Source of the DNA: Scybalomonas sp905214925
GTDB taxonomy: Bacteria > Bacillota > Clostridia > Lachnospirales > Lachnospiraceae
DNA length: 64,000 nt
Direction: 5' to 3'
Assembly: GCA_905214925.1 (NCBI GenBank)
Contig: CAJMOB010000009.1
Location: 58,854 to 122,853, forward strand
Notes under the pieces: model-generated
What the model was told of the DNA's origin: nothing
Databases searched by the model: none
The model's input: the letters and a program-made list of their open reading frames with translations, nothing else
Shown: positions 50,730 through 61,103 of the stretch, one piece after another
Layout of the letters: each line of letters begins with the position of its first letter
Numbering within the stretch: position 1 is the first letter of the stretch
Program-made: the position numbers and the translations under genes

Positions 50730-53700
50730 GTGGACAAGTGTGACACAGGAAAAATAATGGCATTACAAATTATTGCAGGAAAAAGTGGAGCAGGAAAATC
50801 TCATTTTGTATATGAAAAAATCATTAAAGAGTCTTTAAAACATCCAGATAAGAACTATTATATTATTGTTCCAGAACAGTCTACTATGCAAGTGCAGAGA
50901 AAAGTGATGGAATTACATCCCTATCATGGAACGATGAATATTGATATTTTAAGTTTTCCACGGCTTGCAAACCGTGTATTTGAAGAAGTCAATGAACGAC
51001 AAAAGACGGTTTTAGAAGATGTTGGGAAGAGTATGATATTAAGAAAAGTGGCGGAGGACAAAAAAGAACAATTAACGATTTTTAAACGCAGTTTAAATAA
51101 AACAGGTTTTATTGAAGAGTTAAAGTCACTGTTATCGGAATTTTATCAATATCGGATTGGAAAAGAAACGCTACAATCTCTTATAGAAGAATTGGATCAG
51201 GGTACGATGCTTCAAGGGAAACTTTCGGATATGAAAGTGATTTTTGAGGGATTTCAAGATTATTTGAAAGATTATACCGTAGCAGAGCAAGTGTTAGAAG
51301 TGCTTGCAGAGCGAGTGAAGGATTCCGAATTATTAAAAAATAGTGTCATCTGTCTTGACGGATTTACAGGGTTTACTCCGATTCAGTATGCGCTAATTCA
51401 AAAATTGTATGAACAAGTGGATTGGCTTTTAGTAACTATTGCCATTGAGAAAAGCGAACTGTATTCTCTTTTATCCAATCGTTGGAAAATTGAAGAGTAT
51501 GAACTGTTTGCGCTGAGCAAGAAGACAATACAACGTCTCTATGAGTTAGCAGAAGAAAAAAATATCTTTATTGCGGAACCGTTTGTATTACAAGGAACGC
51601 CATATCGTTTGAAAGACAAAAGAGAGTTAGAAGCATTAGAAAAAAATCTATTTCGTTTTCCGATTCATACTTATCAAGGGCTCAATGATAGTATTCACTT
51701 AGTTGCTTGTCAAAATCCAAGGCAAGAGGCAAACTTTGTTATTCGAAAAGTCCGTGAGTTGGTAGTTCAGGGAGCTTGCCGATATCGAGAAATTGGAATT
51801 GTTATGGGGGATGGCGAGGTCTATGAACAAGAATTAAGAGAGGCTATGGAGCGACTTCATGTGCCATACTTTGTGGATCAAAAGCGCAGTATTTTAAACA
51901 ATCCATGTATGGAAAGTATCCGCAGTGTTTTAGAATTAGTAAAAAATGATTTTACTTATGAGAGCGTCTTTCGGTATTTAAAAGCAGGAATGAGCGATTT
52001 ATTGCCACAAGAGACGGAGAAACTGGAGAATTATATGATCGCCTGTGGAATTCGTGGATATTCCTGGATGAAAAAGCCATTTGAACGGAAGTTAAGAAAA
52101 ATGGAAGATCAAGAATTAGCTTTTTTAAATCAGATTCGGCTACAATTTTTAGAAGAAGTGGAAGAATTCCGACAAGTGCTGTTACAAAAACAAGTAACGG
52201 TAAAAGAAATCATTATTGGTCTTTGTCATTTTATGGAGAAGCTTCGTTATCAAGAGAAATTAAAGGCCTATCAAAAGGAATTTGAGGAGAAAAAAGATTT
52301 AGCATCGGCAAAGACTTATGAACAAATCTATGAAAATATTTGTGAAATTCTTGATAAAATGGCGACGATTTTAGGAAATGAAGTTATGAGTTTAGAAGAA
52401 TTCATCAATATTTTAGATGCAGGACTTTCCGAAACAAAAGTTGGAGTCATTCCTCCTGGGCTTGATCATATCATTGTCGGTGATTTAGAGAGAACCCGTT
52501 TTCCAGATTTAAAAGTATTATTTGTGCTTGGGCTTAATGATGGAGTGATTCCAAAAAGTGAAAGTGGTGGTGGAATTTTAAACGATAGAGAACGAGAGAT
52601 TTTAATGGCAAGAAAGTTAGAATTAGCGCCAACAGCAAAGCAAAATTCTATGATGGAATCTTTTTATATTTATTTAAATTTCACAAAGCCTTCCAAAGAG
52701 CTTTATCTTTCCTATTCCAAGGTAGATAGTCAAGGAAAAACAATGCATCCATCTTATTTAGTTGGACGCCTTCACAAGATGTTTCCGAATTTATTAGAGC
52801 AGGATGCAAAAGAAGAAAGAAAAGATCGGATTTATACATTAGAGGATAGTATCGACTATTTAATTGAAGGGATCCATCAGTTTCTTAATGATACGTTAGA
52901 AGGAGAAGAAAGAGAAGTTTGGCAGGAATTGTTTTGCAGGTTCCGGGAGACCAAAAAAGGGAGAGCCATATTAGAACTACTGATGGAAGGAGCTTTTTAT
53001 GAAAATCAAGAAAGTGTATTAAGTCAAGCAGTGGCAAAAGCTCTTTATGGTGAAAAAATATCAGGAAGTGTAACAAGACTGGAACAGTATGCCGCCTGTG
53101 CTTTTGCCCATTTCTTAAAATATGGATTAAAGTTACGAGAAAGAGAACAACACTTAATTCGCTCTATGGATTTAGGAAATGTCTTTCATAAAACTCTTGA
53201 AATGTTTTCAAAGCAGTTAGAAAAAGAAAACAGCACGTTTCGAACGATTGAAGATGAGAGGAGAGATGCCCTTGTAGAACAATGTGTTCTTCAAGTTGTT
53301 TCTGAATACCAAGGGGATTTATTTTATACGAGCAAAAGAAATCAGTATATGATTACACGTATGATCCGAATTTCTAAAAGAACCATTTGGGCGTTACAAG
53401 AGCATATTAAAAGAGGGGGATTTGAGCCAACGGACTATGAATTATCGTTCCAAAATTATAAAAATTTACACTCTGTAGATGTTTCTCTTTCCAAAGAGAG
53501 CTCGATGGCATTACAAGGGACCATTGACCGCATCGACACATATGAAGAAGAGGAACAGCTCTATGTGAAGATTATTGATTATAAATCAGGAAATACTCAG
53601 TTTGATGTTGTGGATTTATATTATGGGCTTCAAATCCAGCTTGTTGTTTATATGAATGCAGCGTTAGAAGTGTTAGAAAAAAGGACAAAGAAAAAGGTCG

Positions 53701-54179
53701 TTCCTGCTGGAATTTTTTATTATAACATTAAAGATCCATTTATTGATCGAGAAGAAGAAGATGCAGACCTTGCTATTTTAAAAAAATTAAAAATGAATGG
53801 TATTGTCAATGGCGATCCAGAAATTATGGAACAGATTGAAAAAGAAACGGAAGATGGTTTTGTTTCCATTCCGGTAAGCCGTTTAAAAAGTGGAAATTAT
53901 AGTAAGGCATCAAAAGTAGCCAGTACCAATCAGTTGTTATCGGTCGGTCGCTACGTAGCGCAAAAAATGCAGACAATGGGACAGGAAATGGTCAATGGAG
54001 AAATTGGAATTGAGCCATATAAATTAGGGGATAAAACCGCTTGTGATTATTGTGAATTTCAAGGTGTCTGTGGATTTGATACAAAATTAGGAAGTGATTA
54101 TCGACGATTATCTTCTGCTAGTCGAGAACAGTTATTAGAAGAAATGGAAGGAACGGTAGATAAGGAGAAAGGAGAGTAA
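50730..54179 (+). CDS. addB: Helicase-exonuclease AddAB, AddB subunit
   Basis: Partner of AddA in double-strand-break resection, replacing RecBCD in Firmicutes. 1149 residues. Walker A IIAGKSGAGKSH near the N-terminus. The C-terminal nuclease domain carries VKIIDYKSG and a 4Fe-4S site made of an upstream Cys (QYAACAFAHFLKYG) and the terminal CDYCEFQGVCGFD. GTG 50730 has AAGGAGG four bases upstream. ATG 50757 (MALQIIAGKSG, with AGGA six bases before) matches more homologues, so the start is uncertain. It precedes addA by three bases. Confidence 0.94.
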   Translation: MDKCDTGKIMALQIIAGKSGAGKSHFVYEKIIKESLKHPDKNYYIIVPEQSTMQVQRKVMELHPYHGTMNIDILSFPRLANRVFEEVNERQKTVLEDVGKSMILRKVAEDKKEQLTIFKRSLNKTGFIEELKSLLSEFYQYRIGKETLQSLIEELDQGTMLQGKLSDMKVIFEGFQDYLKDYTVAEQVLEVLAERVKDSELLKNSVICLDGFTGFTPIQYALIQKLYEQVDWLLVTIAIEKSELYSLLSNRWKIEEYELFALSKKTIQRLYELAEEKNIFIAEPFVLQGTPYRLKDKRELEALEKNLFRFPIHTYQGLNDSIHLVACQNPRQEANFVIRKVRELVVQGACRYREIGIVMGDGEVYEQELREAMERLHVPYFVDQKRSILNNPCMESIRSVLELVKNDFTYESVFRYLKAGMSDLLPQETEKLENYMIACGIRGYSWMKKPFERKLRKMEDQELAFLNQIRLQFLEEVEEFRQVLLQKQVTVKEIIIGLCHFMEKLRYQEKLKAYQKEFEEKKDLASAKTYEQIYENICEILDKMATILGNEVMSLEEFINILDAGLSETKVGVIPPGLDHIIVGDLERTRFPDLKVLFVLGLNDGVIPKSESGGGILNDREREILMARKLELAPTAKQNSMMESFYIYLNFTKPSKELYLSYSKVDSQGKTMHPSYLVGRLHKMFPNLLEQDAKEERKDRIYTLEDSIDYLIEGIHQFLNDTLEGEEREVWQELFCRFRETKKGRAILELLMEGAFYENQESVLSQAVAKALYGEKISGSVTRLEQYAACAFAHFLKYGLKLREREQHLIRSMDLGNVFHKTLEMFSKQLEKENSTFRTIEDERRDALVEQCVLQVVSEYQGDLFYTSKRNQYMITRMIRISKRTIWALQEHIKRGGFEPTDYELSFQNYKNLHSVDVSLSKESSMALQGTIDRIDTYEEEEQLYVKIIDYKSGNTQFDVVDLYYGLQIQLVVYMNAALEVLEKRTKKKVVPAGIFYYNIKDPFIDREEEDADLAILKKLKMNGIVNGDPEIMEQIEKETEDGFVSIPVSRLKSGNYSKASKVASTNQLLSVGRYVAQKMQTMGQEMVNGEIGIEPYKLGDKTACDYCEFQGVCGFDTKLGSDYRRLSSASREQLLEEMEGTVDKEKGE

Positions 54180-54182
54180 ACA

Positions 54183-57100
54183 ATGGCATGGACAAAAGAT
54201 CAAGAGGCAGTGATTTGGTCAAGAGGTGGTGATTTGCTCGTATCTGCGGCAGCGGGTTCGGGAAAGACAGCGGTTCTTGTAGAACGAATCCTTACGATGA
54301 TCTGTGAGGAGGAAAGTGGAGTTGATATCGATAAAATGTTGATTGTAACTTTTACTAAGGCGGCAGCCGCTGAAATGAAAGAGCGAATCGGTATGGCAAT
54401 TGAAAGAAAACTACAAGAAGATCCAGACAATGAGCATTTGCGCAAGCAATCCGCCTATTTGCAAAAGGCACAAATTAGTACCATTCATAGCTTTTGTTTG
54501 CAGTTAATTCGGGATCATTTTAATATGCTCGGAATCGATCCAGAATTTCGTATGATCGATGAAGGAGAAGGAAAACTTTTAAAAACCGATGTGCTAAAAC
54601 AAGTGTTAGAAGAGTTTTATGAAGAAGGAAGAGAAGAATTTCATCTGTTAGTGGAAGGGTATACAAACGGAAAAGACGATAAAGCGTTAGAAGAAATGGT
54701 GCAAACGTTATATGAATTTGCCATGAGTAACCCAGAGCCAGAAGTATGGTTACAACAGGCAAAGGAACGACTTTGTATGAAAACAAAAACAGAACTTTTT
54801 GAAAGTTCTTATATGAAGGAACTATTAAGCCATACGAAAATACTCATAGAGGAACTCTATGAAAAAAATCAGTTAGCGATAGAATTAGCAAAAAGACCGA
54901 ATGGACCACTTGCCTATGAAAAGACGTTAGAGCTCGATCAAGCCTATTTAGAAAGCCTTATGGAAATTGAAAGCTATGATGGGTATCAAAAAGCCATGGC
55001 AGTTGGTGGATTTACGAGAATGTCAGGAAGACCAGCAAAAGAAACCGATGAGGGGTTAAAGGCAACCGTAAAGCAATTAAGAGATGAAGTAAAAGAACAA
55101 TTAACTTCATGGAAAGAACAATTTTTTTCTCGGACGCCAGAAGATATGCTCTTAGAAGTATCCCTTGTGAAAAAGCCTATGGAAGCACTCATTGATCTTG
55201 TGTTGGCATTTAAAGAACAGTTTGCAAAGGCAAAAGAGACAAAAAATGTTATGGATTTTGGGGACTTAGAACATTATGCACTAGAACTATTAGTGGATCA
55301 TTATGAAGAGGGGAAAGCGATTCCATCTACGATTGCAACAGAGCTGGCAAAAAATTATGTGGAAATTTTTATTGATGAGTATCAAGATAGTAACTTTATC
55401 CAAGAAGCAATTCTTAGTAGTATTTCTGGTACGATAAGGGGAGAGAATAATCGTTTCATGGTAGGCGATGTCAAACAAAGTATTTATCGTTTCCGCCTTG
55501 CAAGACCAGAAATTTTTATGGAGAAATACGATCGCTATCAAACGGGAGGAAACCAGGAGAAGAAAATTGAACTTCATAAAAACTTTCGTAGTCGTGCCTC
55601 TGTATTAGAGGCAACCAACTATGTGTTTCGCCAGTTGATGGGGAGAGATCTTGGAGGAGTCGAATATGATGAAGAAGCATCATTAGTGGCTGGGAAGCAG
55701 TTTCCAAAGAGGGAAGAAAGAAAAGATGGGGAAGAAGTTTTTGAAGAACTTTCCTACATCGATCCAAAAGATAAGGCTGAGTTAATTATCGTAGAATCCA
55801 AAGAATCTGAATACACAAAAAAAGAATTAGAAGCCCATGCTATCGCAAAGAAAATTCATGAATTAATGGATGAGGACAATCCTTATACCGTTTATGATGA
55901 GAAGATAGGAAGCTATCGCCCTGTAGAATATCGGGATATTGTCATTTTACTTCGCACAGTGAGTGGTTGGGGAGAAGTATTAGAGGAAGTGTTATTAGAA
56001 GAAGGAATTCCTGCTCATGGAGATAGTCAAAAAGGATATTTTTCTACGATTGAAGTACAAAATATGTTGAATCTTTTAAGAATTGTGGATAATCGATATC
56101 AAGAAATTCCTCTTGTAGGAGTGTTGCGCTCTCCTATGGTAGGATTAAAAGGGGAAGAACTAGCTTGGATGAAAGCAGTTTTTGGAAGTTATGGAGGAAA
56201 GGAGTTAGCCCTGTATGATAGCTTAGTTTTATTAGCTGAAGAAGAATTTAACGAGGGGAAAGAGGAAGAACAGAAAGAAGGTTCTCTTTATGACCAGATC
56301 AAACATCGAAAAGAAGAGCAATTGCTGTTAGGAAAAACAGTGGATTGGTGTATTTCTCTACAAGAAAAGGTACAACAGTTTTTAGCGTTATTAGAGGAAT
56401 TAGAACAAGGCAAAACTTGTATGTCGATTCATGATCTCATTTGGCTCGCTATGAACCGTACCAATTATTTTTATTATGTAGGGGCGATGCCACAAGGGGA
56501 AAAACGGCAGGCAAATCTTTTAATGTTAATTGAAAAAGCTAACCAGTATGAAAAAGTCAGTTATAAAGGACTTTTCCATTTTATCCGCTATATGAATCAG
56601 TTAAGAGAGTATGAAGTGGATTTTGGAGAAGCGAGCGTGTTAGGAGAACATGAAAATGTTGTTCGAATTATGAGTATTCATAAAAGTAAGGGATTAGAGT
56701 TTCCTGTAGTATTTGTAGGGGAATTAAATAAACCATTTAATTTCTCGGATCTAAGGCAGAAACTATTGATTCATGCGGATGATTATTTAGGACCAGACTG
56801 TATTGATTTAGAAACGAGACAAAGCGGTTCTACATGGTTAAAAGATTTAATCCAGATGAAATTAAAAGAAGAGACACTAGGAGAAGAATTGCGAGTTCTT
56901 TATGTGGCCATGACTCGAGCAAAAGAAAAGCTAATTTTGGTAGGAACGGTAGACGACTATGAGAAAAAACATTCTCAATTTTCTTACGTGAGATATCAGT
57001 GGGAAAAAAGAGGAGGGGAATCTTTTCGACTGGCTAGAACAATTCGAACAAAAGCAAACTGTTATTTGGATTGGATGCTATCCGCCCTTGTGATTCCTCA

Positions 57101-58025
57101 AGATCTTATTACGATAACAGTTATCGGAGAAGGTGAATTTGTTTTTCAAGAAGTGGAAAGGAAATTACTGTCCGAACAAAAGAAGGAACAGTTAGAACAG
57201 TTACAGTCCAAAGAAGAAAATAAAGAAATCGTTATCGTTTTAAAACAACAGCTTGATTGGCAATATCCGTTTGAAGAAGACGTGGAGGCAAGAGGAAAAT
57301 ACTCGGTATCTGAATTAAAGAAGATGGGACAGCAAGAAGAAGGGGAGGATTATTTTAATTTGCCCCAAAGGGAGCAAGAAGAGGGGTTAAAAATAGAAGA
57401 TAACAGCCAAAGTAAAGAAGAAGTTTTCCGAATGAAAAAGCTAGAAGAACTTCCAGAGGAAGAAAAAATTCGGCCAGCATTTATGATGGAAGAGGAAGAA
57501 CAAGAAGAGATGGTTGGAGCGATGCGAGGAACTTTTATCCATAAAATCATGGAGTTATTAGATGTTAGAACTGTCGTGGATAGCCAAAGTCTAAATGGAT
57601 ATTTGGATCAGTTAGAAGAAAGACAGTTGCTTACAAAGGAGCAAAGAAGATATCTTCCTATTGGTGGGATTTTATCTTTTATTCAAAGCGATATTGGAAA
57701 GCGTGTAAAAGTAGCAAGCGATCTGGGTAGACTCTATAAAGAATCTCAATATATGATGGGGATGCCGACCAATGAAGTGGTAGTTGGAAGGGAAACAAAA
57801 GAAATGGTGCTTTTACAAGGAGTGATTGATCTTTGGTTTGAGGAAGAAGATGGGCTTGTATTAATTGATTATAAAACCGATCGCATTTCAGAAGAAGAGG
57901 AGCTTAAAGAAAGATACCAAATCCAACTAAACTATTATAAAAAGGCGCTAGAGCAAATGACAGGGAAGAATGTAAAAGAGGCTTATTTTTATTCTTTTGC
58001 TTTAAAACAGTTTGTAAGAGGATAA
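54183..58025 (+). CDS. addA: Helicase-exonuclease AddAB, AddA subunit
   Basis: A 1280-residue UvrD-type helicase with a C-terminal RecB-family nuclease. Walker A AAAGSGKTAVLVERI, motif Ia FTKAAAAEMKERI, motif II DEYQDSN, motif III VGDVKQSIYRFR, motif V SIHKSKGLEFPVVF, motif VI VAMTRAKEKL, and the nuclease motif LVLIDYKTDRI. Start ATG 54183 with GGAG in the end of addB. Transcribed with addB. Confidence 0.96.
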   Translation: MAWTKDQEAVIWSRGGDLLVSAAAGSGKTAVLVERILTMICEEESGVDIDKMLIVTFTKAAAAEMKERIGMAIERKLQEDPDNEHLRKQSAYLQKAQISTIHSFCLQLIRDHFNMLGIDPEFRMIDEGEGKLLKTDVLKQVLEEFYEEGREEFHLLVEGYTNGKDDKALEEMVQTLYEFAMSNPEPEVWLQQAKERLCMKTKTELFESSYMKELLSHTKILIEELYEKNQLAIELAKRPNGPLAYEKTLELDQAYLESLMEIESYDGYQKAMAVGGFTRMSGRPAKETDEGLKATVKQLRDEVKEQLTSWKEQFFSRTPEDMLLEVSLVKKPMEALIDLVLAFKEQFAKAKETKNVMDFGDLEHYALELLVDHYEEGKAIPSTIATELAKNYVEIFIDEYQDSNFIQEAILSSISGTIRGENNRFMVGDVKQSIYRFRLARPEIFMEKYDRYQTGGNQEKKIELHKNFRSRASVLEATNYVFRQLMGRDLGGVEYDEEASLVAGKQFPKREERKDGEEVFEELSYIDPKDKAELIIVESKESEYTKKELEAHAIAKKIHELMDEDNPYTVYDEKIGSYRPVEYRDIVILLRTVSGWGEVLEEVLLEEGIPAHGDSQKGYFSTIEVQNMLNLLRIVDNRYQEIPLVGVLRSPMVGLKGEELAWMKAVFGSYGGKELALYDSLVLLAEEEFNEGKEEEQKEGSLYDQIKHRKEEQLLLGKTVDWCISLQEKVQQFLALLEELEQGKTCMSIHDLIWLAMNRTNYFYYVGAMPQGEKRQANLLMLIEKANQYEKVSYKGLFHFIRYMNQLREYEVDFGEASVLGEHENVVRIMSIHKSKGLEFPVVFVGELNKPFNFSDLRQKLLIHADDYLGPDCIDLETRQSGSTWLKDLIQMKLKEETLGEELRVLYVAMTRAKEKLILVGTVDDYEKKHSQFSYVRYQWEKRGGESFRLARTIRTKANCYLDWMLSALVIPQDLITITVIGEGEFVFQEVERKLLSEQKKEQLEQLQSKEENKEIVIVLKQQLDWQYPFEEDVEARGKYSVSELKKMGQQEEGEDYFNLPQREQEEGLKIEDNSQSKEEVFRMKKLEELPEEEKIRPAFMMEEEEQEEMVGAMRGTFIHKIMELLDVRTVVDSQSLNGYLDQLEERQLLTKEQRRYLPIGGILSFIQSDIGKRVKVASDLGRLYKESQYMMGMPTNEVVVGRETKEMVLLQGVIDLWFEEEDGLVLIDYKTDRISEEEELKERYQIQLNYYKKALEQMTGKNVKEAYFYSFALKQFVRG

Positions 58026-58063
58026 GAAAAAGTTAGACAAAGTTCGTTGTGATTAGAAACCGT

Positions 58064-58092
58064 TTGCATTTTTTCCTAACATTCTTTATAAT
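58064..58092 (+). promoter_or_regulatory. Promoter of relA
   Basis: TTGCAT at 58064-58069, 17 bases, TATAAT at 58087-58092. Confidence 0.65.
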
Positions 58093-58139
58093 ATTTTTTA
58101 TAAAAGAATGGAAGAAAACATAGAAAAGTGGTGTTGCGT

Positions 58140-60413
58140 ATGGAAAATCGGTTAAAGAAAGAATTAAGTCATCCACAGGATTTTACAGAACCAGAAGTTT
58201 TATATAAGAAATTAGAAGAAACCATTAAACGTTATCATCCATCTGCAGATATGTCTATGATCCGCAAGGCATATGAATTAGCAGATAATGCTCACAAAGA
58301 TCAGAGGAGAAAATCAGGAGAACCTTATATTATTCACCCGTTATGTGTAGCAATTATTCTTGCGGAGTTAGAGTTAGATAAAGAAACAATCGTAGCAGGT
58401 ATTTTGCATGATGTGGTGGAGGATACTGTGTATACAAGAGAGCAAATTGCAGAGATGTTTAATGAAGAAGTTGCTCTTTTAGTAGATGGAGTTACAAAGC
58501 TAGGAGAACTCTCTTATTCTGCGGATAAGGTAGAACTTCAGGCGGAAAACTTAAGAAAAATGTTTCTTGCTATGGCAAAGGACATTCGTGTCATTTTAAT
58601 TAAATTAGCGGACCGCCTTCATAATATGAGGACGATGCAATATATGCCCCCTCATAAACAACAAGAAAAATCAAGAGAAACTATTGATATTTATTCACCA
58701 ATTGCTAATCGTTTAGGGATTTCAAAAATCAAGACAGAGCTTGATGATCTGGCGCTTCGTTATTTAAAACCAGAAATTTTTCAAAATCTCATGAAAGAAT
58801 TGGATGAGCGAAAGACCAAAAGAGATAGTTTCATTGCTCGAATTGTAAAGGATGTAAAAGCTCATATTGATCATTCAGGAGTGCAAGCAGAGATTGATGG
58901 TCGTGTAAAACACTATTTTAGTATTTACAAAAAAATGGTAAATCAAAATAAGACATTAGATCAAATTTATGATTTATTTGCTGTTCGAATTAAAGTAGAA
59001 ACAGTGAAGGACTGTTATGCAGCGCTTGGAATTATTCATGAAATGTATACACCAATTCCAGGAAGATTTAAAGATTATATTGCCATGCCAAAACAGAATA
59101 TGTATCAATCTCTTCATACGACGGTAATTGGACCAGAAGGGCAACCGTTTGAAATCCAGATCCGCACATATGAAATGCATAAAGTAGCAGAATATGGTAT
59201 TGCTGCTCACTGGAAATATAAGGAAGGTGGCGGAGGCCCATCCAATATTAAAGAAGAAGAGAAACTTTCATGGCTTCGTCAGATTTTAGAGTGGCAAAGT
59301 GATTCCACAGATAATAAAGAATTTATGAGTATGTTAAAAGGAGATTTAGATCTTTTTAACGAAGAAGTTTATTGTTTTACTCCAACAGGAGAAGTAAAAA
59401 GCTTGCCTGCTGGTTCCGTACCAATTGATTTTGCGTATAGTATTCATAGTGCTGTTGGAAATAAAATGGTAGGGGCAAGAGTCAATGGAAAACAGGTGCC
59501 AATTGATTATCAGTTAAAAAATGGTGATCGGGTTGAGATTATCACTTCCCAAAATTCAAGAGGCCCAAGTAGAGATTGGCTTTCTATTATTAAAAGTACA
59601 CAAGCCAGAAGTAAAATTAACGCTTGGTATAAGAGCCAGTTTAAAGAAGAGAACATTGTAAAAGGAAAAGAACTAATCGATAAATATTGTAAACAAAAAG
59701 GAATCGTTTTTTCCAATATTAATAAGCCAGAATATATGAAACGTGTGATGTTAAAATATGGCTTTAAAGATTGGGAATCGATTTTGGCTTCAGTTGGTCA
59801 TGGCGGTCTAAAAGAAGGTCAAGTTGTCAATAAGTTATTAGAAGAGTATGAAAAAGAGAAACATGCAAAAGTAACGGATGAAGAGATCTTAGATACCATT
59901 GGTGATCAAGTGTTGCAAGATACAAAAGATGCACCAAAGAAAAAACGTTCCAAAGGTGGAATTGTTGTAAAAGGAATCCATGATGTGGCTGTGCGATTTT
60001 CAAAGTGTTGTAGTCCTGTTCCAGGAGATGAAATTGTTGGTTATGTTACACGCGGTAGAGGTGTTTCGATTCATCGAACCGACTGTATCAATGTACTTAG
60101 TATGCCAGAAGAAGATAGAAAACGTTTAATCGATGCGGAATGGCAGCAGCCTGAAAATGAAAAAGAAGGAAGACTTTATACAACAGAGATTTTAATTTAT
60201 GCTAATAATCGCATGGGTATGTTTGTCGATATTTCAAAAATATTTAATGAAATTAAAATTAACATTGCGTCCATGAATGCTAAAACAAATAAACAAGGGA
60301 AGGCGACAATTAGCCTCAGTTTTGAAACAAGTGGAACGGAGCAGTTAAATCGCATTATTGCAAAACTTCGAAAAGTAGATGGTGTGATTGATATTGAGCG
60401 TACTGCAGGCTGA
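58140..60413 (+). CDS. relA: Bifunctional (p)ppGpp synthetase/hydrolase (Rel)
   Basis: Makes and degrades the alarmone (p)ppGpp. 757 residues. The HD hydrolase domain is intact (RKSGEPYIIHPLCVA, GILHDVVEDTVYT). The synthetase domain has FAVRIKVETVKDCYAALGII and MPKQNMYQSLHTTVIG. TGS follows (CFTPTGEVKSLPAGSVPIDF), then a Cys/His region (VRFSKCCSPVPGDEIVG) and a C-terminal ACT domain. The frame extends to GTG 58128, but ATG 58140 has a GGTG-type site and gives the usual start. First gene of a run with the metallo-hydrolase, hemZ and the HD-GYP gene. Confidence 0.95.
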   Translation: MENRLKKELSHPQDFTEPEVLYKKLEETIKRYHPSADMSMIRKAYELADNAHKDQRRKSGEPYIIHPLCVAIILAELELDKETIVAGILHDVVEDTVYTREQIAEMFNEEVALLVDGVTKLGELSYSADKVELQAENLRKMFLAMAKDIRVILIKLADRLHNMRTMQYMPPHKQQEKSRETIDIYSPIANRLGISKIKTELDDLALRYLKPEIFQNLMKELDERKTKRDSFIARIVKDVKAHIDHSGVQAEIDGRVKHYFSIYKKMVNQNKTLDQIYDLFAVRIKVETVKDCYAALGIIHEMYTPIPGRFKDYIAMPKQNMYQSLHTTVIGPEGQPFEIQIRTYEMHKVAEYGIAAHWKYKEGGGGPSNIKEEEKLSWLRQILEWQSDSTDNKEFMSMLKGDLDLFNEEVYCFTPTGEVKSLPAGSVPIDFAYSIHSAVGNKMVGARVNGKQVPIDYQLKNGDRVEIITSQNSRGPSRDWLSIIKSTQARSKINAWYKSQFKEENIVKGKELIDKYCKQKGIVFSNINKPEYMKRVMLKYGFKDWESILASVGHGGLKEGQVVNKLLEEYEKEKHAKVTDEEILDTIGDQVLQDTKDAPKKKRSKGGIVVKGIHDVAVRFSKCCSPVPGDEIVGYVTRGRGVSIHRTDCINVLSMPEEDRKRLIDAEWQQPENEKEGRLYTTEILIYANNRMGMFVDISKIFNEIKINIASMNAKTNKQGKATISLSFETSGTEQLNRIIAKLRKVDGVIDIERTAG

Positions 60414-60458
60414 GAATAAGAAAAGTATAGTAGGATAGAGCTTGGAGGAAATGACAAC

Positions 60459-61103
60459 ATGAGTCAAATAAAAATTTATGGAATGCCAGTAGGGAATATT
60501 GGAGCTAATTGTTATTTTGTTGTGAATGAACAGACAAACGAAGCAATTTGTATTGATACTGGAGCAGAGGGTGAAAAAATCTGCCAACTCATTCAACAAA
60601 ATGGCTGGAAATTAACTGGCATTTTATTAACACATGGGCATGCCGATCATATTGGAGCGACACAATATGTGAAGGACCAGGAAAAAGTAAACGTGTATGC
60701 GGCAAAAGCAGAAGAGGAAGTATTAGCACAGCCAAAGTTAAACTTAACAACGATGTTTGGAAATACCATGTCTTTACAAGCCGATGAATGGTTAGAAGAC
60801 GGTCAGGAACTAACATTAGCTGGAGTTTCCATTCAATGTCTTTTAACAGCAGGACATACAAAAGGTGGTATGTGTTTTTATCTTCCAAAAGAAAAAATTG
60901 TATTTACAGGAGATACCCTGTTTTGTCAATCCATTGGAAGGACAGACTTTCCAACGGGAGATTTAAAAACTCTTGAAACGTCCATAAGAGAAAAATTATA
61001 TGTACTTTCTGATGATACCGTAGTATATCCGGGTCATGATACTTCTACAACCATTGGACATGAAAAACAACATAATATGTTTGTAAGAGGAGACATAAAA
61101 TGA
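60459..61103 (+). CDS. Metallo-beta-lactamase fold hydrolase (glyoxalase II-like)
   Basis: A 214-residue cytoplasmic hydrolase. The zinc ligands are HGHADHIG, LTAGHTKGGMCFYL, FTGDTLFCQSIGRTD and YPGHDTSTTIGHE. It resembles Bacillus YqgX and glyoxalase II-type enzymes; the substrate is unknown. GGAGG precedes ATG 60459. It overlaps hemZ by four bases (ATGA). Confidence 0.9.
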   Translation: MSQIKIYGMPVGNIGANCYFVVNEQTNEAICIDTGAEGEKICQLIQQNGWKLTGILLTHGHADHIGATQYVKDQEKVNVYAAKAEEEVLAQPKLNLTTMFGNTMSLQADEWLEDGQELTLAGVSIQCLLTAGHTKGGMCFYLPKEKIVFTGDTLFCQSIGRTDFPTGDLKTLETSIREKLYVLSDDTVVYPGHDTSTTIGHEKQHNMFVRGDIK